A stretch of 38,372 nt of DNA from Halorubrum tebenquichense DSM 14210 (GTDB lineage Archaea > Halobacteriota > Halobacteria > Halobacteriales > Haloferacaceae), in contig NZ_AOJD01000077.1 of the NCBI RefSeq assembly GCF_000337415.1, forward strand, positions 124,583 to 162,954, read 5' to 3'. The position numbers were made by a program, and so were the translations under genes. Shown piece by piece: positions 16,823-23,884 of the stretch. The notes beneath the pieces were generated by a model. The model was not told the origin of the DNA. It saw nothing but the letters and a program-made list of their open reading frames with translations, and ran no database searches. How positions within the stretch are numbered: position 1 is the first letter of the stretch; the number at the start of each line of letters is the position of its first letter.

Positions 16823-16951
16823 ATGGCTAAGATATCCTACTCGACAACAAAGCGCTCGATTGGCGATGCCGTGGGAGCGCTGAGCTGGTATCGCCAGTTC
16901 CGTGAAATTGTCCTGATGTTTGCCATCAGTAACATAGAACCGCTGTGTTAG
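16823..16951 (+). pseudogene. C-terminal remnant of an IS transposase
   Basis: A 42-residue frame beginning MAKISYSTTKRSIGDAVGA and containing SWYRQFREIVLMFAISNIE before the stop. The WYR-FREIVLM-NI pattern resembles the C-terminal end of haloarchaeal IS5-group transposases as I remember them. No upstream catalytic part is present, so it is a remnant. Confidence 0.5.
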
Positions 16952-17049
16952 CCGTTTTAATTGTGGCTCAACGTCTATTCAACACAGCAGTGATGTGTAA
17001 TCTCTACTAGAGGATCCAGCCTACCGTAAGGTAGAGAGCAGAATGTATT

Positions 17050-17096
17050 CTAAACGACTTTCCGACACGACTAATAGAATAAAACCAAGTCTTGAG
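17050..17096 (+). repeat. Diverged repeat, copy 1
   Basis: CTAAACGACTTTCCGACACG here matches CTAAACGGCTTTGCGACGCG at 19100 with few changes, and both continue after a small indel into CCAAGTCTTGAG or CCAAAATCTTGAG. A third, inverted copy lies at 18952-18974. The repeats bracket the MATE gene. They may be decayed transposon ends or a duplicated coding fragment; no family was recognised. Confidence 0.55.
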
Positions 17097-17316
17097 GTTG
17101 TTCTATCGACAGAGATCTTTCGCAGCAGAGCGAATAAGAGGCACCCAACAGAATGATCTACCCTCTATTTTAGTCAGGGTAACCGCCGCAAGTACAGGTG
17201 TAAGCAGTCACGACCGGATCAGTTATTGACGACGGACACTTATTGATCATATCACATTTACGATGGCTGACAATACACCTACTCGTCACAGTGTTTAGCC
17301 ACGACCCTGACCTCCA

Positions 17317-18825
17317 ATGAGGCTTCAACAGCTCTTCAAGAGTCAATCAGAGCTCGATCTAACTGACGGACCGATTCCACGCGCTCTATTTTTTCTCTCG
17401 TTTCCGATCGTCATCACCAATCTGCTCCAAGTCGGATACAACCTCGCCGATACCTTCTGGCTGGGACGTTACAGTACTGAGGCACTCGCCGCGATCAGCC
17501 TCGGGTTTCCGCTCGTCTATCTGTTCATCTCACTCGGGCTCGGATTGACCGTCGCTGGCAGCGTTCTCGTCGCTCAACACACCGGCGCCGAACAGCCCGC
17601 GAAGGCTGAGTATGCTGCTTCTCAAGCCGTCATCTTCACTCTGTTAGCCGGAATCATACTCGGAGCGCTCGGCTACAGTTTCGTCGCCGAACTGCTCGAC
17701 GTGTTCGATGCCGAGCCGGTCGTTTTGGGACTGGCGACCGAGTACATGGAAATTATTAGCCTCGGACTGCCGTTCCTGTTCGGCTTCACGATTTTCATCG
17801 CACTGATGCGAGGCGCCGGAGACACTGTCACACCGATGCTAGTCATGCTCGGGACGGTCATACTCAACGTCGCACTCGATCCGCTGCTCATCTTCGGAGT
17901 CGGACCGCTCCCTGAACTCGGCGTTGAGGGCGCTGCCGTTGCGACCGTCTTCGCGAGGGGGTCTGCGATGGTCGTCGGGATCTGGCTCATGCTTCGGGGA
18001 GCGCATGGTATCCAGATTCACCTCCGGCAGATGGTTCCAGACCTGAGCTACAGCCGAAAACTGCTCCGGATCGGTGTGCCGGCGTCGATCGAAAATACTG
18101 GCCGCGCCATCTCAATCAATGCGGTCTTAGTGATCGTCACACTGTTCTCGACGTCTGTCGTCGCCGCCTTCGGCGTCGGCATTCGGGTCTTCTCGATGAT
18201 CTTCATGCCCGCGATCGCCATTGACCGTGGTGTCGAGGCGATGACCGGCCAGAATATCGGCGCGGGACGACACGACCGGGTGGTCGCAACCAATCGCTTC
18301 GCCGCGAAGGTGTCGTTTCTACTCTTTTCGGCCGTCGGGCTCGCGACCTTCGTGTTCGCTCCCGAGATCATCGGAATCTTCGACGACTCGCCGGCCGTCG
18401 TCGCTGAGGGCGCCTCATTCCTGCGGTGGATCGCACTCACATTCGGGTTTGTGGGCGTCATCAGAGCCTACAGCGGTGGTTTCCGTGGTGCCGGCAAAAC
18501 ACTCACCGCTGCTACTATCGCCGTCGTGTTGTTCGGGTTTATCCGACTCCCGATCGCTTACGTGGCGTCGCAAGGACTGGTCCCGATTGACGGGTGGTTC
18601 TTTGCGACGCCGTCGCCGACGGGTATTTGGTTCGCCTTCGCGGTCTCAAGTGTAATCGCTGCTGTCGTCGCGGCGGGCTGGTTCGAGAGTGGCGGTTGGC
18701 GTGGTGGCGATCTAACTGACGAAGCGATGGAGACGACAAATACGAATACTGCCGGTGAAGACTCATCAACCGATGGTGGGACTGGCGATGAGAGTAATCA
18801 AGACGTGATCTCTGGAACTGATTGA
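17317..18825 (+). CDS. MATE family multidrug/toxin efflux transporter
   Basis: A 502-residue membrane protein with twelve predicted helices arranged as two MatE halves. Family features include PIVITNLLQVGYNLADTFWL in helix 1, MRGAGDT, GVEGAAVAT, and AIDRGVEAMTGQNIGAG in the second half. The C-terminal 55 residues are an acidic Asp/Thr/Ser tail. It likely exports cationic drugs or metabolites in exchange for sodium or protons. It stands alone, and both flanks carry mobile-element traces and diverged repeats, so it may have arrived with them. Confidence 0.94.
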   Translation: MRLQQLFKSQSELDLTDGPIPRALFFLSFPIVITNLLQVGYNLADTFWLGRYSTEALAAISLGFPLVYLFISLGLGLTVAGSVLVAQHTGAEQPAKAEYAASQAVIFTLLAGIILGALGYSFVAELLDVFDAEPVVLGLATEYMEIISLGLPFLFGFTIFIALMRGAGDTVTPMLVMLGTVILNVALDPLLIFGVGPLPELGVEGAAVATVFARGSAMVVGIWLMLRGAHGIQIHLRQMVPDLSYSRKLLRIGVPASIENTGRAISINAVLVIVTLFSTSVVAAFGVGIRVFSMIFMPAIAIDRGVEAMTGQNIGAGRHDRVVATNRFAAKVSFLLFSAVGLATFVFAPEIIGIFDDSPAVVAEGASFLRWIALTFGFVGVIRAYSGGFRGAGKTLTAATIAVVLFGFIRLPIAYVASQGLVPIDGWFFATPSPTGIWFAFAVSSVIAAVVAAGWFESGGWRGGDLTDEAMETTNTNTAGEDSSTDGGTGDESNQDVISGTD

Positions 18826-18951
18826 CGATACTACTGAAATCCTAATTTTAGAGATATTCTTGCCTGAAACAGCTTGCCGATAGGCATTTCAAATTGACCG
18901 CTGCGAGTCCTGCTAGTTTGAGATGACGTTCGGAATACTGTGAAAGGTGTA

Positions 18952-18974
18952 GATCGCGTCGTAAAGCGGTCTAG
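18952..18974 (-). repeat. Diverged repeat, inverted copy 3
   Basis: ATCGCGTCGTAAAGCGGTCT, read on the other strand, matches the repeats at 17050 and 19100 with about four mismatches over 23 bases. It lies downstream of the MATE gene in opposite orientation to the other two. Confidence 0.45.
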
Positions 18975-19023
18975 AGTTTTGTGGTTGGCTGACCCCACTC
19001 TATCCGTTACAGACTTAGAACTA

Positions 19024-19040
19024 CGTACACCCGGTGTACG
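19024..19040. promoter_or_regulatory. Short perfect dyad in the MATE-MITE gap
   Basis: CGTACAC-CCG-GTGTACG is a 17-base palindrome with seven-base arms. It could be a protein-binding site or a short hairpin; it is followed by AT-rich DNA. No adjacent gene depends on it in an obvious way. Confidence 0.4.
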
Positions 19041-19099
19041 TTGATTTAATACAATAACAGATTTAGGTGGACGCGCGTGCTTGCTCTATTGAGCAAAGT

Positions 19100-19133
19100 C
19101 TAAACGGCTTTGCGACGCGACCAAAATCTTGAG
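19100..19133 (+). repeat. Diverged repeat, copy 2
   Basis: See copy 1 at 17050. This copy ends 20 bases before the MITE. Read through the MITE insertion point it would continue in frame into the coding-like segment at 19294. Confidence 0.5.
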
Positions 19134-19153
19134 TACCAGTTCCCGTACTATGG

Positions 19154-19293
19154 AGGGTGTCATAGAACAGTTCACATACCCGCTGTATAGCGATTTATAC
19201 CAAGAGTAGTTCCGGTTTCCGACGCTATTCTTCGAACTCAACTAGACAAACGCTCTCTCACAGTACCCATGACAACCGTTCTATGACACCCTC
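19154..19293. mobile_element. 140-bp MITE with 16-bp TIRs and 8-bp target-site duplication
   Basis: The ends are perfect inverted repeats, GAGGGTGTCATAGAAC at 19154-19169 and its complement at 19278-19293. The element is flanked by an exact 8-bp direct repeat GTACTATG at 19146-19153 and 19294-19301. No coding capacity is present inside. An 8-bp duplication is known for several haloarchaeal IS groups, so a full-length IS with the same ends probably supplies the transposase. Perfect TIRs and TSD mean the insertion is recent. Confidence 0.92.
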
Positions 19294-19489
19294 GTACTAT
19301 GGGTTAATTCTCCTCGCGAATGAGCAGGGGATCGTCGAGCGTGCGTACCCGAGAGGGCCACAAACGGACATTGAACGGCTCGTGAACGATGTCGAACGGG
19401 TTGCCACGGCACGAAGTGCCGGCCTCTTCGCGTCTGGAAACGTGCCGAAGATCCTCAATAGCAGGGATGCGCCTGAACCCAGTTATTAA
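19294..19489 (+). pseudogene. Unknown gene fragment cut by the MITE
   Basis: The frame YYGLILLANEQGIVERAYPR and onward to residue SY continues from inside the right MITE end, where the first ATG (19283) belongs to the transposon. Removing the MITE and one duplicated octamer joins this frame to LEYQFP upstream without a stop for about a dozen codons, but no ATG or GTG start is then found, only a TTG. The coding-like part is therefore a fragment of an unrecognised gene, now disconnected from its own start. Confidence 0.5.
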
Positions 19490-19567
19490 TTCCTATTGAG
19501 TGGTTCTGAATAGAAGACACGCATCAAAATCATCCTCCGAGGTTGTGTCCAATGCTGTGTGGGTCAA

Positions 19568-19996
19568 TTAGCTCTCGATGTCGTAGCCCCATTCACGGAG
19601 CATCGATTCGAGCTCCTCAGGATGACTGAGCCCAACAAGCAGGGCGGCTTCCCGGAGATCAGCTTTCTTGACTGTCTCACCTAACCGATCCTCAACAGAG
19701 CGTCGTGCGTCACGCTGGACATCGATAGTCGATTGTTGAAGATGGAGTTGAACCGTCTTATCACGGCCATCAGTAATGCTGTTCCGCGTGAGCACCCAGG
19801 GAAGGTCGGTCGAGCGCTGTGCCGAAGTTCCACTTGTCTCCACAGACTGTTCAGGGGATTCTACTCCGGTCTCAATGGTCTCGTCAGCCTGCCGGTCGTC
19901 CGAGTTATCTTCACTCTGGTCAACTTCGTCGGCATCGGTATCGTACTCGCTGTCGCCCCAGTCGTCGTCCGCTGCGCCGCTTTTGAACCCACCCAT
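19568..19996 (-). CDS. ParA-linked plasmid protein, possible partition partner
   Basis: A 142-residue protein whose start overlaps the parA stop by one base (TAATG), so the pair is coupled. Residues 1-60 are Asp/Glu/Ser-rich and likely disordered. The C-terminal 80 residues, from PWVLTRNSITDGRDKTVQLH, form a mixed domain with helices KKADLREAALLVGL and HPEELESMLREWGY. It would be the analogue of a ParB/ParG-type adaptor that binds the centromere and stimulates ParA. No ribbon-helix-helix or ParB motif could be recognised with certainty. Confidence 0.7.
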   Translation of the reverse strand: MGGFKSGAADDDWGDSEYDTDADEVDQSEDNSDDRQADETIETGVESPEQSVETSGTSAQRSTDLPWVLTRNSITDGRDKTVQLHLQQSTIDVQRDARRSVEDRLGETVKKADLREAALLVGLSHPEELESMLREWGYDIES

Positions 19997-20880
19997 TATG
20001 CCGTCACCTCGAGTTCATCTTCGTCGATGGCACCGGGTTCAGGCGGGTTTGGTGCTGTGATCCCGCCTTGCTCCTCGACGAAACGGGCTACACGATCCAG
20101 CTGAGCGAGCGTTTCGATCTCATAATCCCGACGGCGGTCACGGTGGCTGCGAACATACTCGAACGCAGAGCACTGCTGTCGCCAACATCCTTCCATCAGT
20201 GACGTGCGGTCACCGATCACGGCAGGAACCTCATACGGAATCTCCGCAAGCATCTCTTCCTGATCGCGGGTCCCTTTAACGCCGATCGGGACGGCACCAA
20301 GTACTCCCACGTCGATATTCAGCTGGTCCGCGAAGTTTGTCGCGAGATCTTCTAACCCTTCAACGGCCGCCTGTCCCTTCGCAGAGGGCTCAACCGGGAG
20401 AAGCAGGTTTCGGGTTGCGTAGATCGCATTATACAGATGGGATCCTTCGGTCGCCGGAGGGTCACAGATGACAATATCGTACGTATCCGGGATACCCGCC
20501 TCACCAAGGACACGCCGGAGTTGGGCGTGGATGTTGTATGCGTCACCGAAGTCTTCCGCCTTCTGCTGTTCGCGCTCGAGGTGTTGACTGAGATCTGAGA
20601 GTGAATTATGTTCTGGGATGACGTCGATACCCTCCACAGTCCGGATCAGATCCTCAAATGGACCACGGGGGCTGCCCACCATGTGACGGACAAGACTGTC
20701 CGCGGATGCGTCCGCGCGATCGTCGTCAACGCCGAGGAGCCGACTCAGGTCGCCATCCTGTGGGTCGAGCGGGACCACGAGGACATCGAGCCCGGCTCGG
20801 CGGTGCGCCACGGCGAGGTTGGCAGCGAGCGAGGTTTTGCCGACGCCTCCTGCCTCGCTGTATACTGTGTACGCAAGCAT
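19996..20880 (-). CDS. parA: ParA-family partition ATPase
   Basis: A 294-residue P-loop ATPase with the deviant Walker A region SEAGGVGKTS at residues 8-17, a switch DPQDGDLSRLLG near residue 40 and Walker B-like YDIVICDPPA near 135. The signature lysine of classical ParA (KGGVGKT) is replaced by alanine at residue 10, although the P-loop lysine is intact at residue 15. The protein would segregate a low-copy replicon with the product of the adjoining gene. The upstream region contains strong palindromes that could be the centromere and autoregulatory site. Confidence 0.9.
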   Translation of the reverse strand: MLAYTVYSEAGGVGKTSLAANLAVAHRRAGLDVLVVPLDPQDGDLSRLLGVDDDRADASADSLVRHMVGSPRGPFEDLIRTVEGIDVIPEHNSLSDLSQHLEREQQKAEDFGDAYNIHAQLRRVLGEAGIPDTYDIVICDPPATEGSHLYNAIYATRNLLLPVEPSAKGQAAVEGLEDLATNFADQLNIDVGVLGAVPIGVKGTRDQEEMLAEIPYEVPAVIGDRTSLMEGCWRQQCSAFEYVRSHRDRRRDYEIETLAQLDRVARFVEEQGGITAPNPPEPGAIDEDELEVTA

Positions 20881-20924
20881 ATCCGGGAATACGGTGGCTT
20901 ACCTAATGAATGTACGTCAGACAC

Positions 20925-20970
20925 TAACCTAAGACTCATATCTAAGACAGATATCTTAGACACTTGTCTA
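20925..20970. promoter_or_regulatory. Candidate partition/autoregulatory site upstream of parA
   Basis: Nested palindromes: TCTAAGA-CAGATA-TCTTAGA at 20941-20960 and TAGACA-CT-TGTCTA at 20957-20970, preceded by CCTAAGACTC at 20928-20937. The repeated core TAAGAC/GTCTTA within 50 bases and its place just upstream of parA fit a parC-like binding array. Confidence 0.55.
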
Positions 20971-21113
20971 GATATTTTATACATGAAAGATAGATGGATA
21001 ACAGAGATCAGATGCGTGGACAAATTGGATAGAGGGCTGAGGCATCCTAGAAATCGGAACACAGAGCATCGCCCAAAGGAACTAATATTATTAACCATGT
21101 ACATTAGCGCGTC

Positions 21114-21694
21114 ATGGTATCACAAGACAGGGTTGAAAATCTATACGCCGACATGGTTACGGCACGGTATTACGAGGAACGATTACAGGAAGAGTAACTA
21201 GAAGGCAAACAGCCTGCCTTCGACATTTCAGCGGGCCCTATTCCCGGTGAGCTTCATCTCGCAGCTGGACAGGAGGCGGCAGCTGTTGGTGTCTGTCACC
21301 ATCTTCGGTCAGACGACACGGTAACAGCCCCACATCGTCCGCATCATATCGCTATCGCGAAAGGGGTCGATCTGAAACGGATGACCGCTGAGATATTCGG
21401 CCGAGCAACGGGTCTCAGCAAAGGAAAGGGTGGACATATGCATCTGTTCGACCCAGATGTGAATTTCGCGTGTAGTGGCATCATCGCTGAGGGATGTCCA
21501 CCAGCAGCCGGGGCAGGGCTTGCGGCCAAAAAGCGCAATACTGACGCAGTGGCAGTCGCGTTCCTCGGTGAGGGAGCGATCGATCAGGGTGCGTTCCTCG
21601 AGTCGCTGAATTTCGCGAGTGTCCACAACCTACCAGTTGTATTCGTCGTCGAGGATAATGACTGGGCAATCAGCATGCCCAAAGACCGTCTGAC
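21114..21694 (+). pseudogene. 2-oxoacid dehydrogenase E1-alpha, 5' part, with nonsense codon
   Basis: This encodes the first half of a thiamine-diphosphate-dependent 2-oxoacid (pyruvate/acetoin type) dehydrogenase alpha subunit. After ATG at 21114, codon 28 is TAA (21195-21197), at a place where the surrounding frame (RYYEERLQEE-stop-LEGKQPAFDISAGPIPGEL) continues perfectly. Beyond it come HLAAGQEAAAVG, PHRPHHIAIAKG, GLSKGKGGHMH and the ThDP motif GEGAIDQGAF...VVFVVEDNDWAISMP. The gene is then broken by the IS200/IS605 element at 21695 and resumes at 23387. It is non-functional for two independent reasons, unless the stop codon is a sequencing error. Confidence 0.88.
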
Positions 21695-21699
21695 ATCCT

Positions 21700-21719
21700 C
21701 CCACGGCTAAAGCCGTGGG
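21700..21719. repeat. IS200/IS605 right-end hairpin
   Basis: Perfect 9-bp stem with a two-base AA loop, five bases from the inferred end of the element. TnpA of this family recognises such subterminal hairpins as single-stranded DNA. The tnpB reading frame ends inside it. Confidence 0.85.
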
Positions 21720-22861
21720 GTTCCTCCACTGGGGGTTGAGCCCACAGAAATTGAGAGGTTCGCAGGTTCCTCGTCACGTTCGACGATGACCTGCGTTTTG
21801 GGCTGTGCCAGTACAGCCCCCGCCTCGGACAGCGGTTTCGAAAACTTGCCCGAGGCTCGTTTTCCGATGTTTAGCGCACCGTTCTTGTCCGCGTTGTCGT
21901 CCAATCCGCACTCGGGACACTCGAACCGCCCCTGCGTCTCCCGGACACCCTCACAGGCACAGCGGTTACACGTCTTCGACGTGTCGTATTCCTCGACCAA
22001 CACCACGTCGATACCCGCGCCGTGTGCTTTGTACTCGATGTAGTTCAACAGGCGAGCGAACGGCATCTTGTGGATCTTGTCGTTAATGTACCGCCCTTTG
22101 TCGTTGTCTCTACAAATTCCACCGAGATCACCCACGACGATGACCGTGTTCCGCTCTTCGGCATCCTCTACAATGTGTCGAGCAATCTTGTGGAGACGGT
22201 CGTCGACCTTCCGCGCTTCCGCGTCACCGATGCGCTCAACCACCTGCTGTCCCTGTCGAGGTTTGGCCTTCCCGATAGACTTCCGTAGTTGCTTGTAGTG
22301 TTCGCGGAGGCGGCGCACTTCTTCGCCGTAGAACGTGGTGTCACGGTCCGAGAGGAACGCGCAGGTAGCGACCCAGCGTGCGCCCATATCGATAGCCAGT
22401 ACGTCGTCATACTCGTCTGGGATGGTCACAGACCGTTTAACGACGAGATGGACGTACCAGTCACCATCACGGCGCACTAGTTCGCTATCTCGAATGTCAC
22501 CCTCTTGGACGAGTGTTTCGTCCTTGTGTGGAACGTGGGCGGGACACCAGATAGAGTTCCCCTGTCCCCGTTCAGGGTCGTATACAGGGACTTTCATCCA
22601 CCACGACGACAGCACCGTGTCCTTGTCGTGAGCGATATCCAGTACGTCGTTGCGGAGAACGACGGGCTGCTCGGTGTCAGGGTTCGGGTCTTTCTGTTGC
22701 TGGACTTTCGACGCTTGCTGTTTCGTCGCGGAGTAGAGGTCGGCATCCCCGCCGTGAACCTCGCGTTGGAACGCCTCGTACTCACGGGCCAGCATATCGG
22801 ATTTTCTGTTGGTCAGCGAGTGGAGCTTGACCCGCACCGTGGTTGAGACGTTCCGTTGCAT
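21707..22861 (-). CDS. tnpB: TnpB (IS605 OrfB) with glycine at the RuvC glutamate position
   Basis: A 384-residue RNA-guided nuclease-family protein. RuvC-I aspartate is D158 (LAIDMGARW) and RuvC-III aspartate is about D325 (NADKNGALN), with the zinc finger C-x2-C...C-x2-C between residues 298 and 318. The RuvC-II segment reads VIVVGDLGGI, so G244 occupies the place where TnpB usually has a catalytic Glu (V-x-x-E-D-L). It may be cleavage-deficient, or use another acidic residue. Its start lies two bases after tnpA. TnpB normally cuts donor sites to keep the element; a dead version would instead bind DNA. Confidence 0.85.
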   Translation of the reverse strand: MQRNVSTTVRVKLHSLTNRKSDMLAREYEAFQREVHGGDADLYSATKQQASKVQQQKDPNPDTEQPVVLRNDVLDIAHDKDTVLSSWWMKVPVYDPERGQGNSIWCPAHVPHKDETLVQEGDIRDSELVRRDGDWYVHLVVKRSVTIPDEYDDVLAIDMGARWVATCAFLSDRDTTFYGEEVRRLREHYKQLRKSIGKAKPRQGQQVVERIGDAEARKVDDRLHKIARHIVEDAEERNTVIVVGDLGGICRDNDKGRYINDKIHKMPFARLLNYIEYKAHGAGIDVVLVEEYDTSKTCNRCACEGVRETQGRFECPECGLDDNADKNGALNIGKRASGKFSKPLSEAGAVLAQPKTQVIVERDEEPANLSISVGSTPSGGTPRL

Positions 22862-22863
22862 CG

Positions 22864-23277
22864 TTATTCACCCGCTTGTGCGTCGATATACTCCTCGATG
22901 ACCTCGCTGGAGACGTCACCCCCACTGGAGACGAAGTACGAGCGCGTCCACAGCGAGGGCAAGCCAAAGTCGTACTTCTCACGGAGGTGATGCGAGGAGT
23001 AGCCCTTGACCTGTTGCATTATTTTGTTCGGAGCGAGCGTCGGATCGCCCGTGATGAACAAGTGAACGTGGTCGGGACGAATCGCTAACTCCAGAATTTC
23101 TACGTCGAGTTCGTTAGCTTTGTCCTCGATGAGTTCTTCGAGTCGATGGCGTACCTCGCCTTTGAGTACCGACTTGCGGTACTTCGGACACCAGACGAAG
23201 TGGTACTGGAGTTTGTGGATGTTGGTACGTTCTCGGTCGAACCCGCGAGGCATCGTCGGTATATAGAAGTAACTCAT
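22864..23277 (-). CDS. tnpA: IS200/IS605 Y1 transposase TnpA
   Basis: A 137-residue tyrosine HUH transposase that mobilises single-stranded DNA. The HUH pair is H70-V-H72 (RPDHVHLFI) and the nucleophilic tyrosine is Y130 in the C-terminal helix (IEEYIDAQ). All expected parts are present, so it looks active. A slightly later ATG at 23253 (MPRGFDRERT) could be the true start. Confidence 0.93.
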   Translation of the reverse strand: MSYFYIPTMPRGFDRERTNIHKLQYHFVWCPKYRKSVLKGEVRHRLEELIEDKANELDVEILELAIRPDHVHLFITGDPTLAPNKIMQQVKGYSSHHLREKYDFGLPSLWTRSYFVSSGGDVSSEVIEEYIDAQAGE

Positions 23278-23351
23278 CGAAAGATGTTACGCAAATATCA
23301 ACCCCAAGCCGTGGCTACGAACGTGGATACATTCCCAGTTGTCGGCTTCAT

Positions 23352-23371
23352 CCCACCCGTGAACGGGTGGG
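23352..23371. repeat. IS200/IS605 left-end hairpin
   Basis: Perfect 9-bp stem with GA loop, 15 bases inside the inferred left end. It is preceded by TCGGCTTCAT and followed by GCTTTCGCCTTG, a layout shared with the element ending near 25322. Confidence 0.85.
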
Positions 23372-23386
23372 CTTTCGCCTTGCTAC

Positions 23387-23861
23387 CGCTGTAACGGACG
23401 TAGAAGACGGGTCAGACAGAGCAGCCGGGTTTGATATGCCAGGTGTTCGCGTCGACCGCGACGACGCCGTTGCCATCTACGAAACTGCCGCTGACGCAAT
23501 CGGCAGAGCCCGGGACAGGAACGGACCCACACTCCTCGAAGTTCAAGTCCACCGACGGATGGGCCACTTCATGGGCGATCCACAGACGTATCGGCCTGAT
23601 GAGGACGAGGAGGCGGCACTCGCGCGGGATTCGATCGATCGCCTCGAATCGAGATTACACGACCACGGCGTCGACGACGAAGCACTCGCCGAGATCCGTG
23701 ACGAGGTCGAAGCGCGCGTTGAAGATGCCATCTCGTGGGCAAAAGAACAGCCCCATCCAGACCCCGAAGACGCGTACGACGACGTCTTCGTCAATCCACC
23801 GTCGGGTGTGACAACAGAGGAGCCGGAGTTCAACCTCGCGGAGGTGAACAACGATGACTGA
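23387..23861 (+). pseudogene. 2-oxoacid dehydrogenase E1-alpha, 3' part
   Basis: The continuation of the interrupted E1-alpha: AVTDVEDGSDRAAGF, then PTLLEVQVHRRMGHFMGDPQ and FVNPPSGVTTEEPEF to the stop. It contains the conserved arginine/histidine phosphorylation-loop-like region RRMGHFMGDP of such subunits. In frame it joins exactly to the part ending at 21694. Its last eight bases overlap the E1-beta start. Confidence 0.88.
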
Positions 23862-23884
23862 AGATAGCGATGTTATCGACCGTC
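23854..23884 (+). pseudogene. E1-beta subunit, N-terminal stub
   Basis: Only ten codons (MTEDSDVIDR) remain before the second transposon begins. The overlap with E1-alpha and the order alpha-beta-lipoyl identify it as the beta subunit start. The rest of the gene is missing except for its C-terminus at 25326. Confidence 0.65.

Larger units (their letters stand above)
16520..17316. other. Gene-poor region with insertion-sequence debris
   Basis: About 800 bases between wtpA and the MATE gene with no full-length gene. It contains a transposase-like tail at 16823-16951, two TCTATGACAC or TTATGACAC strings near 16690 and 16716 that resemble the inner end of the MITE at 19154-19293, and one copy of a diverged repeat at 17050-17096. 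The composition is mixed and stop-rich, consistent with decayed mobile DNA. Confidence 0.6.
21695..23386 (-). mobile_element. IS200/IS605-family element with tnpA and tnpB
   Basis: About 1.69 kb inserted in the E1-alpha gene without target duplication. It carries a Y1 transposase, a TnpB, and end hairpins: CCCACGGCT-AA-AGCCGTGGG at 21700-21719 and CCCACCCGT-GA-ACGGGTGGG at 23352-23371. Removing it restores the E1-alpha frame as KDRLTAVTDVED, which sets the boundaries within a base or two. The right end (3' of tnpB) is at the low-coordinate side. In this family that region also encodes the guide-bearing omega RNA. Confidence 0.9.

Noticed and set aside
17043-17156. A 37-codon frame in the gap before the MATE gene, slightly like an aminotransferase N-terminus
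   Set aside because: The resemblance is a handful of residues, it contains one of the diverged repeats, and no downstream continuation exists.
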